DNA of 64,000 nucleotides from Acidimicrobiia bacterium (GTDB lineage Bacteria; Actinomycetota; Acidimicrobiia; Spongiisociales; UBA11373), in the NCBI GenBank assembly GCA_029263095.1, contig JAJCYA010000033.1, positions 1 to 64,000 on the forward strand, read 5' to 3'. Of the stretch, positions 33,980-44,226 are shown piece after piece. Numbering within the stretch: the first letter of the stretch is position 1; each line of letters starts with the position of its first letter. The notes under the pieces are model-generated. The model had not been told where the DNA came from. It saw nothing but the letters and a program-made list of their open reading frames with translations, and did no database searches. The position numbers and the translations under genes are program-made.

Positions 33980-34852
33980 GTGACCTTTTCGATTGTTGCC
34001 CGAGACGCCGGATCAGGTGAGCTCGGCGTCGCCACTCACAGTCGGCACCTCGCAGTCGGCGCGACCGTGCCATGGGCTCGCGCGGGCGTCGGGGCGATTG
34101 CCACCCAGGCGCTGGCAGAGCCCGCCCATGGCCCGAGTGCGCTCGATCTTCTGGCGGCAGACGCATCAGCAACCGAGAGTCTCAGTGTCGTGCTCGCGAG
34201 CGATCCTCTCTCTGAGTTCCGGCAGGTCGGCGTGGTTGACAGCGAGGGGCGAGCGGCGGTCCACACAGGGGCGCGGTGTATTGCTTTCGCAGAGCATGCC
34301 GTCGGGCAAGATCACGTGGCATTGGCGAACATCGCAAGCCGACCGGGCCTGGCAGATGCTATGAGCGCGGCGTTTGCCGACACAACCGGCTCCCTGGCCC
34401 AGCAGCTGGTGGCATCGCTGGGAGCCGGAGAACAGCACGGTGGCGACCTTCGGGGCCGACAATCGGCTGCGCTGCTTGTGGTCTCGGGGAATCGTGAGGA
34501 TCCGATATGGTCAACTCGAGCCGACCTGCGAGTCGATGATCACGGAAACCCCATAGCGGAGCTGGCGCGACTGCTCGACCTCCAGGAAGTAAACCGGTAC
34601 CTGAGTCTCGGATTGACTCACCTCTTTGCGGGACATGTCGCCGAAGCCAACGACGCGCTTGAGATCGCGTTGCAGCTCGCTCCGGCCGACGCAGAGGTGA
34701 ATCTGTGGAACCGTCTGGCACGCGAAACCGGGAGCACGGTCGCACACCCCGACGGCGAGGAGACCGACCCGCGCTGGGCGGAACTACGTCGCCGCATCGA
34801 AGAGACGGGCGTTCTCGATGCCATCTCTCGACCCACCACCGATCAGGGATAA
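33980..34852 (+). CDS. DUF1028 (Ntn-hydrolase-like) protein with TPR-like tail
   Basis: This 290-aa protein begins MTFSIVARDAGSGELGVATHS, then LAVGATVPWARAGVGAIATQA and the acidic GRQSAALLVVSG and VDDHGNPIAELARLL, the DUF1028 signature. The tail (about 225-290) looks like one or two TPR helices (GHVAEANDALEIALQLAPAD). Structures of the family show an Ntn-hydrolase fold, but no reaction is established. Start is GTG at 33980. Divergence from the XRE-cupin gene and closeness to the peptide transporter suggest a role in breaking imported amides or peptides. Confidence 0.9.
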   Translation: MTFSIVARDAGSGELGVATHSRHLAVGATVPWARAGVGAIATQALAEPAHGPSALDLLAADASATESLSVVLASDPLSEFRQVGVVDSEGRAAVHTGARCIAFAEHAVGQDHVALANIASRPGLADAMSAAFADTTGSLAQQLVASLGAGEQHGGDLRGRQSAALLVVSGNREDPIWSTRADLRVDDHGNPIAELARLLDLQEVNRYLSLGLTHLFAGHVAEANDALEIALQLAPADAEVNLWNRLARETGSTVAHPDGEETDPRWAELRRRIEETGVLDAISRPTTDQG

Positions 34853-34991
34853 CCGGGCGACAAGCCAGAGCCACCTCACCTACGGCTCCGCCGGAGTGGT
34901 CCAATTCAGCCCCTCAGATCCGAGGCGGCTCCGCACCCACTCTGAGTCCCCGAGGCATGTGGTGCTCGATATCGAGAGCGGACGGCCTCGT

Positions 34992-36503
34992 CTACAACCC
35001 CGCTGTCAGCGAGCGGGTGGCTTCTCCGAAGAACGCCAGTATCTGTGGGAAGAACCCGACGACGACAACAGCCACAGCCGTAATCACCAGTGCCAGCTTG
35101 AGCGACGGAGCCAGGATCGTTGGTGATTCCGCATCCGATGTCTCGGGGACCGGGTCCATGTACACGGTCTTGACCACCCGCGTGTAGTACACGAGAGCGA
35201 TCACGGCGTTGATGGCGGCAATCACCGCGAGCACGACGGCCCAAGGCGAGCTGAAGGCGCCAATCACTGCACGGAACATCACGAACTTGGCAAACCACCC
35301 GGCCAGCGGAGGGATCCCGGCCAGGGCGAAGAAGAAGACGGTGAGGTAGGCCGCCAAGCTCGGCGCATACTTCCCGAGGCCGCCCCAATCTTCGATCTCA
35401 GCCGATCCCACCCGAGTCGAAGCGGCAATCACGGCTGCAAATGCACCGAGGTTCATGAAGGCGTAGATGAGCACGTAGGTGACCGATCCGAAGAATGCGT
35501 CCTCGAGACCGACCGAGTCGTAGGTTGCAGCCATCGCAAACGGCACAAGGATGAAACCGCCGTGAGCGATCGATGAGTATCCGAGCAGACGCACGATATT
35601 CGTCTGCCGCAAGGCCACCAGGTTGCCGATCGTCATCGACAACGCTGCCAGGATCCACAGGATCGGTCCCCAGATCTCCCGCACCGAGCCGAACGCCTGG
35701 TAGCAAATCAAGAGGAGGCCGACGAACCCCGCAGCCTTCGATCCGACCGACAGGTAGGCAGCTACCGGAGTGGGAGCCCCCTGGTAGGTGTCGGGTGCCC
35801 AGAAGTGAAATGGCACCGCCGCGATCTTGAAGGCGAAACCGACAAGTACAAACACGACGGCAAGCACAAAGGCCGGCTCATCTGCCAGTTGCAGAGCGGC
35901 TGCCGCCTGGGCGATTCCGTCGAAGGTGATCTCACCGGTGAGCCCGTACACCAACGACATCCCGAACAGCAGAATCGCCGACGAAAGCACTCCGATCAAG
36001 AAGAACTTGAGGGCCGCTTCGTTGCTACGCAGATCTCCCTTGCGCCAACCGGCCAGCAGGAAGGCTGGCCCCGACACGAGCTCGAGGCCAATGAAAAGGG
36101 TGATGAGGTCGCGCGACGACGCCATCACCACAGCGCCCGTGATCGACGCAAGCACCAGAAAGTAGAACTCGCCCTGGTAGTAGTCGTCGCTCTCGATGTA
36201 CCCAACCGAGAGCAGCAAGCTGATCAGTCCAACGACGAGGAACAGGCCCTTGAGCACCAATGCAAAGTCGTCAATGACGTAGGAGCCCCCGAACAGAACC
36301 CGGGAACCGGTGTCCACACAACCGTCCAGGTCTCCGCAGGCCGCCAGAGTGAGCAGCGGGAACGCCGCCGCCACCAAACCCACAAGGGCCGTGACCCCGG
36401 CCAAGTACTTGTGCCGATCGGACAGCACAAGGTCGATGAAGACGACCGCCAGCAGCGTGACCCCCAGGATCAGCTCCGGTGCGATGGCGTGATAGTCAAA
36501 CAC
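34992..36503 (-). CDS. nuoN: NADH-quinone oxidoreductase subunit N, first operon
   Basis: This 503-aa antiporter-like membrane subunit has about 14 helices. It has FKIAAVPFHFWAPDTYQGAP, with the essential Lys, and VALRQTNIVRLLGYSSIAHGGF, characteristic of NuoN. It pumps protons as part of the membrane arm of complex I. It is the last gene of the first nuo operon and starts 4 bp after nuoM, converging with DUF1028. Confidence 0.95.
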   Translation of the reverse strand: MFDYHAIAPELILGVTLLAVVFIDLVLSDRHKYLAGVTALVGLVAAAFPLLTLAACGDLDGCVDTGSRVLFGGSYVIDDFALVLKGLFLVVGLISLLLSVGYIESDDYYQGEFYFLVLASITGAVVMASSRDLITLFIGLELVSGPAFLLAGWRKGDLRSNEAALKFFLIGVLSSAILLFGMSLVYGLTGEITFDGIAQAAAALQLADEPAFVLAVVFVLVGFAFKIAAVPFHFWAPDTYQGAPTPVAAYLSVGSKAAGFVGLLLICYQAFGSVREIWGPILWILAALSMTIGNLVALRQTNIVRLLGYSSIAHGGFILVPFAMAATYDSVGLEDAFFGSVTYVLIYAFMNLGAFAAVIAASTRVGSAEIEDWGGLGKYAPSLAAYLTVFFFALAGIPPLAGWFAKFVMFRAVIGAFSSPWAVVLAVIAAINAVIALVYYTRVVKTVYMDPVPETSDAESPTILAPSLKLALVITAVAVVVVGFFPQILAFFGEATRSLTAGL

Positions 36504-36507
36504 TCGA

Positions 36508-38079
36508 TCAGCCTCCGAAGGCGGTCTTCACCAGATTGACAACGGCGCCGTCGGTTGCACCGAAGATGATCTTCGGAAAGACGCCGATAGCGAGTATGGC
36601 CACGACGAGTGGCACCCAGGCTGCCAACTCGAACCCATCGGCGTCGCGGAACTCCTTGCCGCTCCACTCCTCGGAAGGCTCGCCGAGATTGACCTGCTGC
36701 AACATCCACAGGAGGTAACCGGCGGTGAGCACCGTCCCGATCGCACCGATGACCATGGCAGTACGGAATACCCCGAGGCTGAGGCCGTCGAGCGGACTGA
36801 ACGAACCCAGCAGAGCCATGAACTCACCCCAGAATCCGGCCAAACCTGGCAGACCGAGCGAGGCCATTGCGGTAAACCCGAGGATCCCACCCATGACCGG
36901 CATCAGCTTCATGTTCCCGCCGAGACGCGACATCTCACGGGTGTGGTAGCGATGCGACATCGATCCGGCGACGAAGAACAACAGGCCGGTGATGACACCG
37001 TGAGCGACCATCCCGATGATGGCCGCATTGATCCCGATGTCGGTGAGTGTGGAGATACCGAGCATGACGAACCCCATATGCCCCACCGAGGAGAAAGCGA
37101 TGAGTCGCTTCATGTCGGTCTGAGCAAGACAGGCGAGAGAGCCGTAGATGATGGCGATCACCGCCAGAATCGCGATCCAAGGAGCCCAAGTCTCTGCTTG
37201 TTCGGGGAGGATCGGCAGGCTGATACGGATGATTCCGTATGAGCCGAGCTTCAGCAGAATCGCAGCCAGAAGAACCGACCCAACCGTGGGCGCCGCCGTG
37301 TGGGCGTCAGGTAGCCAGGTGTGCAGCGGCCACATCGGAACCTTTACGGCGAATCCGAGGAACAGCGCAGCAAACACCCAGGCGCCGAACGTTCCAGTGA
37401 AGACGCCCATCTGTCCCATGTCGGCCAGAAGGACCATGTCGAAGGTGTGCGGATCGCTCTTGAAGTAGAGCGCCAAGAATCCCAGCAGCATGAACGCCGA
37501 GCCGAAGAGCGTGAACAAGAAGAACTTGATCGAGGCATAGAGCCGAGTTTCGACCTCACGCTTGAAACCGGGAACCCGCATCTTGGTGCGGTCGCCCCAA
37601 ATGCCGATCATGAAGTACATCGGGAGCAGGACCAGCTCGAAGAAGATGAAGAAGAGCACGAGGTCGAGTGCCACGAAGGTCCCATTCATGCCGGTTGCCA
37701 GAACCAGGATCAAGGCGAGGAAGCCCTTCGGGTTGTGCGGTTCGGGCCAGTGGTTCCAGGAGTACACGATGGCCAGGACCGTGATAAACGTGGAGAGAAC
37801 GAGCATTGGGAGACTGATCCCGTCGATACCTATGTGGAATTTGGAGCCGATGGCCGGAATCCACGTCAGGTCTGTTCCCAACTGAAACTTCTCGGAGATG
37901 TCGAAATCGAACGCGAGGATCGCGCCAACCGATATCCCGAACGAGGCGAACGCGAACACGAGCGACACCCACTTGGCAGCCCGCTCTTGAGCCCTTGGCA
38001 GCATCAGCACGATGGCTGCTCCCACCAACGGCAAGAAGACGATGAGGCTGAGGCCCCACCCGCTTTCGAACCAGTCCAT
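36508..38079 (-). CDS. nuoM: NADH-quinone oxidoreductase subunit M, first operon
   Basis: This 523-aa subunit carries the conserved helix-5 Glu in FIFFELVLLPMYFMIGIWG and the lysines in VKVPMWPLHTWLPDAH and LLAAILLKLGSYG, and CLAQTDMKRLIAFSSVGHMG. It is one of three antiporter-like proton channels of the membrane arm. The gene lies between nuoL (16 bp) and nuoN (4 bp). Confidence 0.96.
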   Translation of the reverse strand: MDWFESGWGLSLIVFLPLVGAAIVLMLPRAQERAAKWVSLVFAFASFGISVGAILAFDFDISEKFQLGTDLTWIPAIGSKFHIGIDGISLPMLVLSTFITVLAIVYSWNHWPEPHNPKGFLALILVLATGMNGTFVALDLVLFFIFFELVLLPMYFMIGIWGDRTKMRVPGFKREVETRLYASIKFFLFTLFGSAFMLLGFLALYFKSDPHTFDMVLLADMGQMGVFTGTFGAWVFAALFLGFAVKVPMWPLHTWLPDAHTAAPTVGSVLLAAILLKLGSYGIIRISLPILPEQAETWAPWIAILAVIAIIYGSLACLAQTDMKRLIAFSSVGHMGFVMLGISTLTDIGINAAIIGMVAHGVITGLLFFVAGSMSHRYHTREMSRLGGNMKLMPVMGGILGFTAMASLGLPGLAGFWGEFMALLGSFSPLDGLSLGVFRTAMVIGAIGTVLTAGYLLWMLQQVNLGEPSEEWSGKEFRDADGFELAAWVPLVVAILAIGVFPKIIFGATDGAVVNLVKTAFGG

Positions 38080-38095
38080 CTCGCTCGTCCTCCTC

Positions 38096-40156
38096 CTAGC
38101 TAAAGATCAAGAACCCGACCACGAGCAGGATCGTGCCGGCGAACAACGCCCACGCGTACTGCTGAACCCGGCCCGTCGTCGTGTACCGCAATTGCTCGCC
38201 GGCCTCCCCGGTGGCGGCAGCAGTTGCGTTGACAGCGAGGTCGATTCCCCGCTGGTCGATTCCGCCGTAGACGATCTTCGCCATGAAGCCGGCTCCGGCG
38301 CCCACCCCGTTGACTACCCCATCGAAAACATACGTGTTCGACCAGTCGATCGCCCGAGCGATCGGGCCCTTCGTCGTATTGACTATGCCCCGCAGATAGA
38401 AATCATCGATGTAGTACTTGCGCTCCAGCAACGGATACAGCACGGGAATGCGGAAGGTGTCACGAGCAGCCTGTGTCTCTCGATCGGCCCGCCAGAGCCT
38501 GGTGCCGGCGGCGATGCCTGCCAGCGCGGCGGTCAATCCAAGCCCGGCCAGCAAGAAGTTGATCGACTCGGCGTGATGATCTCCGATCACATGGATCCGA
38601 GCACCCACCCAATCGGTGAATCCGGTAAAGATCCCCGGCATGTTCGAGAAGCCGGCCACCGCAGAGGCAACAGCAAGGCCGATGAGCGGATAGGTCATGA
38701 TCCTGGGTGACTCTTGCGGTTGCCCTTCGCCCTTGTATTCACCAAAGAACGTGAGGTAGACCGCCCGGGCCATATAGAGGGCGGTGATGAACGCACCGGC
38801 GATGGCGACGATCAGCACGATGGATGCCACGGCGCCTCCACCATGCCCGGCATCGTGCTGGATAGAGGCAAGTATCTCGTCCTTCGACCAGAAACCGGCC
38901 AGGGGGAAGATGCCGGCCAAGGCGAGGGACCCCACGATGAAGGTCCAGTAGGTGGAGGGCATGTATTTGCGTAACCCACCCATGTCGGACATGTTGTTCG
39001 AGTGCACGGCGTGGATGACCGATCCGGCGGCCAAGAAGAGCAGAGCCTTGAAGAATGCATGGGTAAACAGGTGGAACAGGCCCGCGGTGTAGGCCCCCGC
39101 GCCCATTGCAACGGTCATGTAGCCGAGCTGAGACAACGTCGAGTAGGCAAGGACCTTCTTGATGTCGTCCTGCACCAACGCGATGAGACCGGTGAGGAAC
39201 AGCGTGAGCGCCCCCACGATGATGATGATCGTCTTGACGTCAACCGCAAACAGCTCGTTCTGATAGAGCGGGAACATCCGCCCGAGCAGGTAGACACCGG
39301 CGGTCACCATCGTCGCCGCGTGCATCAGTGACGAGACCGGCGTCGGACCGGCCATCGCGTCGGGGAGCCAGACATGGAACGGGAATTGAGCGCTCTTGCC
39401 CATGGCTCCGATGAAGAGGGTGAGCCCCGCCCAGAAGGCAACCTGAATCAGCGCATCGTCCGCCCCGGCGATGGCATCGAGCACATCGGTGAACCGGAAT
39501 GAGCCAACGGTGACGGCGATGATGATCACCCCGATGAACAGACCGACATCGGCGATCTTGTTGGTGATAAACGCCTTGATCGCCGCCGCGTTGTTCTCGT
39601 GGTCCTCCCAGTAGTGCCCGATGAGCAGATAGGAGGCGACACCGACCAACTCCCAGCCAACGATGAGCTGCAGCAGATTCGGGGCCGAAACGAGGACCAG
39701 CATTCCGGCTGCAAAGAGGGTGAAATTGGCGAAGAAGCCGGTAAACCGGATGTCGCCTTCCATATATCCCTTGGCATAGGTGAAGACGGCGAAACCGACC
39801 ACACCGACGACCGTATACATCATGATCGAGAGTCCGTCGACCATCCATCCCCATTCGAGGACGAACGAACCGATGGTTGCGATCTCAATCGCACCTTCGT
39901 AGTGGATGCCCTGATTGGCGTTGGCGATGAACAGCGCCACTCCGTAGACAGCGACAAACAGCATCGAGAATTCGGCCAGCTCCCATCCCTTCATCGGAAG
40001 CCTTCGACCAAGGAACAAGACGCCGAACATCAACACGAGGGGAACCATCGGAATCAGCCAGGCCCATTCGGCGAGAACACCCCCATTGCCCAGCTCGACT
40101 GCGTGCTCGGCGCCCTCTTCGGCGTAGAGGAACAGCGAGGTTGCGAGATAGGTCAT
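38096..40156 (-). CDS. nuoL: NADH-quinone oxidoreductase subunit L, first operon
   Basis: This 686-aa, about 16-helix subunit has WELVGVASYLLIGHYW, GKSAQFPFHVWLPDAMAGPT, SLMHAATMVTAGVYLLGRM and a long C-terminal part. That part would form the lateral helix HL that couples the three channels. I trimmed the frame to the ATG at 40156, 4 bp after nuoK. Confidence 0.96.
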   Translation of the reverse strand: MTYLATSLFLYAEEGAEHAVELGNGGVLAEWAWLIPMVPLVLMFGVLFLGRRLPMKGWELAEFSMLFVAVYGVALFIANANQGIHYEGAIEIATIGSFVLEWGWMVDGLSIMMYTVVGVVGFAVFTYAKGYMEGDIRFTGFFANFTLFAAGMLVLVSAPNLLQLIVGWELVGVASYLLIGHYWEDHENNAAAIKAFITNKIADVGLFIGVIIIAVTVGSFRFTDVLDAIAGADDALIQVAFWAGLTLFIGAMGKSAQFPFHVWLPDAMAGPTPVSSLMHAATMVTAGVYLLGRMFPLYQNELFAVDVKTIIIIVGALTLFLTGLIALVQDDIKKVLAYSTLSQLGYMTVAMGAGAYTAGLFHLFTHAFFKALLFLAAGSVIHAVHSNNMSDMGGLRKYMPSTYWTFIVGSLALAGIFPLAGFWSKDEILASIQHDAGHGGGAVASIVLIVAIAGAFITALYMARAVYLTFFGEYKGEGQPQESPRIMTYPLIGLAVASAVAGFSNMPGIFTGFTDWVGARIHVIGDHHAESINFLLAGLGLTAALAGIAAGTRLWRADRETQAARDTFRIPVLYPLLERKYYIDDFYLRGIVNTTKGPIARAIDWSNTYVFDGVVNGVGAGAGFMAKIVYGGIDQRGIDLAVNATAAATGEAGEQLRYTTTGRVQQYAWALFAGTILLVVGFLIFS

Positions 40157-40160
40157 CGGG

Positions 40161-40466
40161 TCACCACTTGAGGAGGTCGAGTTCGTCGATGTTGGCAGAC
40201 GAGCGGTTGCGGAAGATGAGAACCACGATGGCGAGACCGATACCGACCTCCGCAGCCGCCACGGCAATCACAAAGAGAGCAAACACCTGGCCCGCCAGCA
40301 GCTGGTCCTGGAGGTAGGACCCAAACGCCACAAGGTTGATGTTGACGGCCGTAAGCATGAGCTCCACCGACAGCAGCACCAGCACAGCGTTGCGCCGGAC
40401 CAGCACGCCGTAGATCCCGATCGAAAAGAGGAGCGCGGCAACGACGAGGAACTGGTTGACGATCAC
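40161..40466 (-). CDS. nuoK: NADH-quinone oxidoreductase subunit K, first operon
   Basis: This 101-aa, three-helix subunit has the two conserved glutamates of the E-channel in [19 protein letters not shown] and [17 protein letters not shown]. It overlaps nuoJ by 4 nt. Confidence 0.96.
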   Translation of the reverse strand: MIVNQFLVVAALLFSIGIYGVLVRRNAVLVLLSVELMLTAVNINLVAFGSYLQDQLLAGQVFALFVIAVAAAEVGIGLAIVVLIFRNRSSANIDELDLLKW

Positions 40467-40984
40467 TGGTCGGGATCCTTTCGAGCCAGCACGATCCCAC
40501 CGATCAGTGCGGCAAGCAGCACGAACGACACAACCTCGAACGGAATCACGTACCGGCTGAACAGCACCGAACCGAGGTCATCCGCCGTGGTGACTCCCTC
40601 CGAAATCAATGCATCTTCGAAGGCGACCGTCGTCGCCCAAGCGATCGTCACGAATGTGGCGAGAGCGATGATGGCGGCGGGCCAACGCCGCTCGTGGTCG
40701 AGCCGCACCGAGTCCCGCCCGGTCGGAGCACGTGTGATCATGATGCCGAACAGGAAAAGAACGATCACCGCGCCGATGTAGACAAGAACGATGGTCCAGG
40801 CAACAAACGGGGCCCCGAGCATCAAGAAGAGCGCGGCAGAGCCGGCAAGCGCCACCACAAGCATGAGCGCAGCATGGACGACGTTCGGTGACGTTACTAC
40901 CCGGATCGCCGACCCAACCATGGCGAGGCTGATAACCAGGAAGACGATGTTGCGAGCGTCGGAGATCCAGTCGGCGAATTCCAT
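40463..40984 (-). CDS. nuoJ: NADH-quinone oxidoreductase subunit J, first operon
   Basis: This 173-aa, five-helix subunit has [19 protein letters not shown], the conserved NuoJ helix-2 region, and [21 protein letters not shown], which holds the pi-bulge helix involved in coupling. Start ATG at 40984 overlaps the nuoI stop (ATGA). Confidence 0.95.
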   Translation of the reverse strand: MEFADWISDARNIVFLVISLAMVGSAIRVVTSPNVVHAALMLVVALAGSAALFLMLGAPFVAWTIVLVYIGAVIVLFLFGIMITRAPTGRDSVRLDHERRWPAAIIALATFVTIAWATTVAFEDALISEGVTTADDLGSVLFSRYVIPFEVVSFVLLAALIGGIVLARKDPDQ

Positions 40985-41451
40985 CAGGACTCCAGTGCCG
41001 GAGGATCGGGGACGGTTTCCAGCCACACACCGAGTCGTTCCTTGTCGTGCAGCATCGATGTAATTGTCGTCTCTGAGTACTCGTACTCGGGAGACCAGAA
41101 CAGTGCGTCGAAGGGGCATACCTCCACACAGATACCGCAGTACATGCAAAGCGCGTAGTCGATGTCGAAACGATCAAGCGTGGCCCGGCTGCGGGGGCGT
41201 CCCCCCTCCTTGGCAGGCGGTTGCATCTCCTTGTGACCCTCGATATAGATGCACCAGTCCGGGCAGTCCCGAGCACACAACATGCACACGGTGCAAGCGT
41301 CGGCGTCGAGTGCAATAACCCCACGTGCCCTAGGAACCGGTACTTCCTTTTCGAGTGGATAGTGAATAGTCGACGTCTTGGTGAAGAGAGTCTTGAGCGT
41401 GAGTCGCAACCCCTTGAGAAGACCCAGACCCGGGAAGGTGCGGCCGGCCAT
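40984..41451 (-). CDS. nuoI: NADH-quinone oxidoreductase subunit I, first operon
   Basis: This 155-aa ferredoxin-like subunit has two [4Fe-4S] motifs, [14 protein letters not shown] and [14 protein letters not shown], which hold clusters N6a and N6b and relay electrons toward N2 in NuoB. The basic N-terminal amphipathic segment ([15 protein letters not shown]) anchors it to the membrane arm. I took the ATG at 41451, abutting nuoH. Confidence 0.96.
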   Translation of the reverse strand: MAGRTFPGLGLLKGLRLTLKTLFTKTSTIHYPLEKEVPVPRARGVIALDADACTVCMLCARDCPDWCIYIEGHKEMQPPAKEGGRPRSRATLDRFDIDYALCMYCGICVEVCPFDALFWSPEYEYSETTITSMLHDKERLGVWLETVPDPPALES

Positions 41452-42467
41452 CAGAAGACGACCTTGAATGTAGCGGTGACTGCGATGTTGACGAGCGATA
41501 GGGGGACAAGCCATCGCCACGCGATCGACTGAAGCTGGTCCTCCCTGAACCGAGGGAAGGTCCAGCGGAACCAGATCATCACGAAGGCAAGTAACCCGAT
41601 CTTTGCCAACAGAACGACCGGACCGAACGTGGCGCTGTCGAGCCCTGGGAAGTAGTAGCCCCCTAGGAAGAGGGTTGAAGCGATGGCCGACATAGCGACG
41701 ATGCCGGCGTATTCGCCCAGGAAGAACATCGTGAAGCGAATCCCCGAGTACTCGGTGAGATAACCCATGACCAGCTCCGACTCGGCAATCGGCATGTCGA
41801 AGGGAGTTCGGCTCAACTCGGCGAGCATGGCGATCATGAAGATGGCGAATCCTACGATCTGACCCTGAAACACATACGGCAACCGAATCGCAGTGTCGCC
41901 CAGGTGGAAGAACGGTTCGGCCTGAGCCTCAACGATTCCCACCATCGACATCGTGCCGGAGGCGATCACTACACCTACCACCGCCAGCACGAGCGGAAGC
42001 TCGTAGGCGATGAGCTGCGCGGCGGCCCGAAGACCGCCCATGAGCGAGTACTTGTTGGCCGAAGACCAGCCGGCCATGAGGACACCAACCGTTCCGATGG
42101 ATCCCGCGGCCAACGCGTAGAACACTCCAAGATCCAGATTGCGAACAACCAAGTCCGGACTAAACGGGACGATCACGAATACGGCGAGAGTCCCGGCCAG
42201 AACGACCATCGGTGCCATCTTGAACACAGGACGATCGGCGTCGCGCGGAACCAGATCCTCCTTCTGCAGGAACTTGACGGCGTCGGCCAGAGGCTGCGCC
42301 CAGCCGTAGCGGCCGCCGGCAAAATAGGGACCCACTCGACTCTGCATGTGCGCCGAAATCTTCAGCTCGGCAAAGATGATCACGAGCGCCACGGTGAGGA
42401 TCACACCCGTCGCGGCAAGAACCTTGAGGCCGAGCAGCGCCCAGAAGTTGTCGAGAACGGCGATCAT
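41451..42467 (-). CDS. nuoH: NADH-quinone oxidoreductase subunit H, first operon
   Basis: This 338-aa, eight-helix subunit has [24 protein letters not shown] and the quinone-channel loop [23 protein letters not shown] with the conserved acidic residues. It links quinone chemistry to the membrane arm. Its ATG overlaps the nuoD stop, with no nuoE, nuoF or nuoG in between. Confidence 0.97.
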   Translation of the reverse strand: MIAVLDNFWALLGLKVLAATGVILTVALVIIFAELKISAHMQSRVGPYFAGGRYGWAQPLADAVKFLQKEDLVPRDADRPVFKMAPMVVLAGTLAVFVIVPFSPDLVVRNLDLGVFYALAAGSIGTVGVLMAGWSSANKYSLMGGLRAAAQLIAYELPLVLAVVGVVIASGTMSMVGIVEAQAEPFFHLGDTAIRLPYVFQGQIVGFAIFMIAMLAELSRTPFDMPIAESELVMGYLTEYSGIRFTMFFLGEYAGIVAMSAIASTLFLGGYYFPGLDSATFGPVVLLAKIGLLAFVMIWFRWTFPRFREDQLQSIAWRWLVPLSLVNIAVTATFKVVF

Positions 42468-43660
42468 CGGTCAACGTCTCCCAGAACAAAGTCGAGGCTG
42501 CCGAGAACCGCGATGACGTCGGGAACGAGCTGCCCCTTGAGGAGCCACGGCAGCACCGACAGGTTCGAGAAGGAGGCCGAGCGAATCTTGAGCCGGTACG
42601 GACCGCGACCGCCCTCGGAGACCACGTAGTAGCCCATCTCGCCCTTCGGATTCTCCGCCCGCACGTAGATCTCGCCCCGGGGCACCTTGATGACCCGCGG
42701 CACCTTTGCCCGCAGCTCACCCGCTGGGATCGAGTCAACGGCCTGATCGACGATGCGCGACGCCTGGATGACCTCCTCGAGCCGAACGGCATATCGGTCG
42801 AAGCAGTCGCCATTCTCACCGGTCGCGATATCGAATTCGAACGTCGAGTACGGGAGATAGTCGTCCGTCTTGCGCAGATCGAAGGGCACCCCCGACGCTC
42901 GCAGGTTCGGCCCCGAAACACCGAAGGCAAGTGCCCGATCGGCGGGGATGATGCCGACACCCTTGGTGCGCTCCATGAAAATCTCGTTGCCGAGAACCAG
43001 ATCGACCATGTCGTCGCAGACGTCACGCACGTATCGCATCGCCTCACGCGTCTGATCGAGAAAGCCCTTGGGTAGGTCCTGGATGACCTTCTTTTGCGTT
43101 GAGCCACCACCGGCGGCCGGCTTGACGCCTCCGACACGATTGAAGTTCGGATGGAACCGCCCTCCAGTCACGCCCTCGATCAGATCGAGTACCCGCTCCC
43201 GCTCTCGCAGCGCATGCATCAGAGGCGTGGACGCGCCGAGCTCCAGCGGGAACGAGGACAAGAACACGAGGTGATTCGAGATTCGCGCCATCTCGGTGAG
43301 GATCAGTCGTATGTACTGCGCCCGTTCCGGTACTTCAAGATCCATCAAACGCTCGGTCGCCACCATGAATGGAATCTCATTGGCGAACCCCGACACCCAG
43401 TCGATCCGATTGACCAGAGCAGTGATCTGGGAGTAGGTACGCACCTCGGCGAGCTTCTCGTAGCCGCGGTGCATGTAGCCGATCACCGGTTCCACCTCTT
43501 CGATGACCTCACCATCAACCCGCGCTACGAGACGGAGCACGCCGTGGGTCGACGGGTGCTGCGGACCCAGGTTGAGCGTCATGTCCGGCGTTTGTAGCTC
43601 CACCGAAACCTGGACCTCGGAGTGATGCATCGAGAGCGTCTGACGATCGGCGGAAGTCAT
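42464..43660 (-). CDS. nuoD: NADH-quinone oxidoreductase subunit D, first operon
   Basis: This 398-aa 49-kDa-type subunit has NLGPQHPSTHGVLRL with the quinone-binding His, and YMHRGYEKLAE, RIDWVSGFANE and a C-terminal [11 protein letters not shown]. Together with NuoB it forms the quinone site. I trimmed to the ATG at 43660, overlapping nuoC. Confidence 0.97.
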   Translation of the reverse strand: MTSADRQTLSMHHSEVQVSVELQTPDMTLNLGPQHPSTHGVLRLVARVDGEVIEEVEPVIGYMHRGYEKLAEVRTYSQITALVNRIDWVSGFANEIPFMVATERLMDLEVPERAQYIRLILTEMARISNHLVFLSSFPLELGASTPLMHALRERERVLDLIEGVTGGRFHPNFNRVGGVKPAAGGGSTQKKVIQDLPKGFLDQTREAMRYVRDVCDDMVDLVLGNEIFMERTKGVGIIPADRALAFGVSGPNLRASGVPFDLRKTDDYLPYSTFEFDIATGENGDCFDRYAVRLEEVIQASRIVDQAVDSIPAGELRAKVPRVIKVPRGEIYVRAENPKGEMGYYVVSEGGRGPYRLKIRSASFSNLSVLPWLLKGQLVPDVIAVLGSLDFVLGDVDR

Positions 43661-44226
43661 CCGGTGTCCTCGGGGTTCTCGGTCGAAGGCCCCTCTTCCT
43701 CGGGCATCGGCTCGACGTCGACGGTTCCCGGCCATGGCTTCACCTCACGGCTCAGCAACGGGTAGGTCTTTCGCAACGGATGACCCTCAAAGGAGTCGGG
43801 GAGATAAAGGTGACTGAGGTTGGGATGGCCGACGAAATCGATACCCAACATCTCCGCAGCCTCGCGCTCGTGCCAATTGGCGCCCCCGAACACACCACTG
43901 AGCGAATCGATCTTCGGGTCGTCCTTGGCAATGTCGGTGGAAAGAACGACCGAGTCACCAGTCTCGACATTGCCGAGGCAGCTGAGAACCTCGTAGCGAG
44001 GCTCAATGCCTTCGGTCTCGGGAGGATCGCCGACGACCACATCAGCGGCCCAGTCGATGGCGGACAGCCAAGAGAAGTAGGGCATCTCGGCGCCGAGAGC
44101 CTCATGTGCCTCCACCCAGCGGGCGGCTTCCACGTGGACCTTGGCGGTTCCGTTGTCGTACGAGAAGCGATCAGAGCCGACAATGCCGGCGACCCGCTCG
44201 GCGAGCTCAGACGGGCTCGTGGTCAC
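43657..44226 (-). CDS. nuoC: NADH-quinone oxidoreductase subunit C, first operon
   Basis: This 189-aa 30-kDa-type subunit has [29 protein letters not shown] and [24 protein letters not shown], the family signature. It helps join the peripheral arm to NuoD. The GTG at 44226 is chosen for length; it overlaps the nuoB end by 20 nt. The C-terminus is an acidic tail ([15 protein letters not shown]). Confidence 0.94.
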   Translation of the reverse strand: MTTSPSELAERVAGIVGSDRFSYDNGTAKVHVEAARWVEAHEALGAEMPYFSWLSAIDWAADVVVGDPPETEGIEPRYEVLSCLGNVETGDSVVLSTDIAKDDPKIDSLSGVFGGANWHEREAAEMLGIDFVGHPNLSHLYLPDSFEGHPLRKTYPLLSREVKPWPGTVDVEPMPEEEGPSTENPEDTG

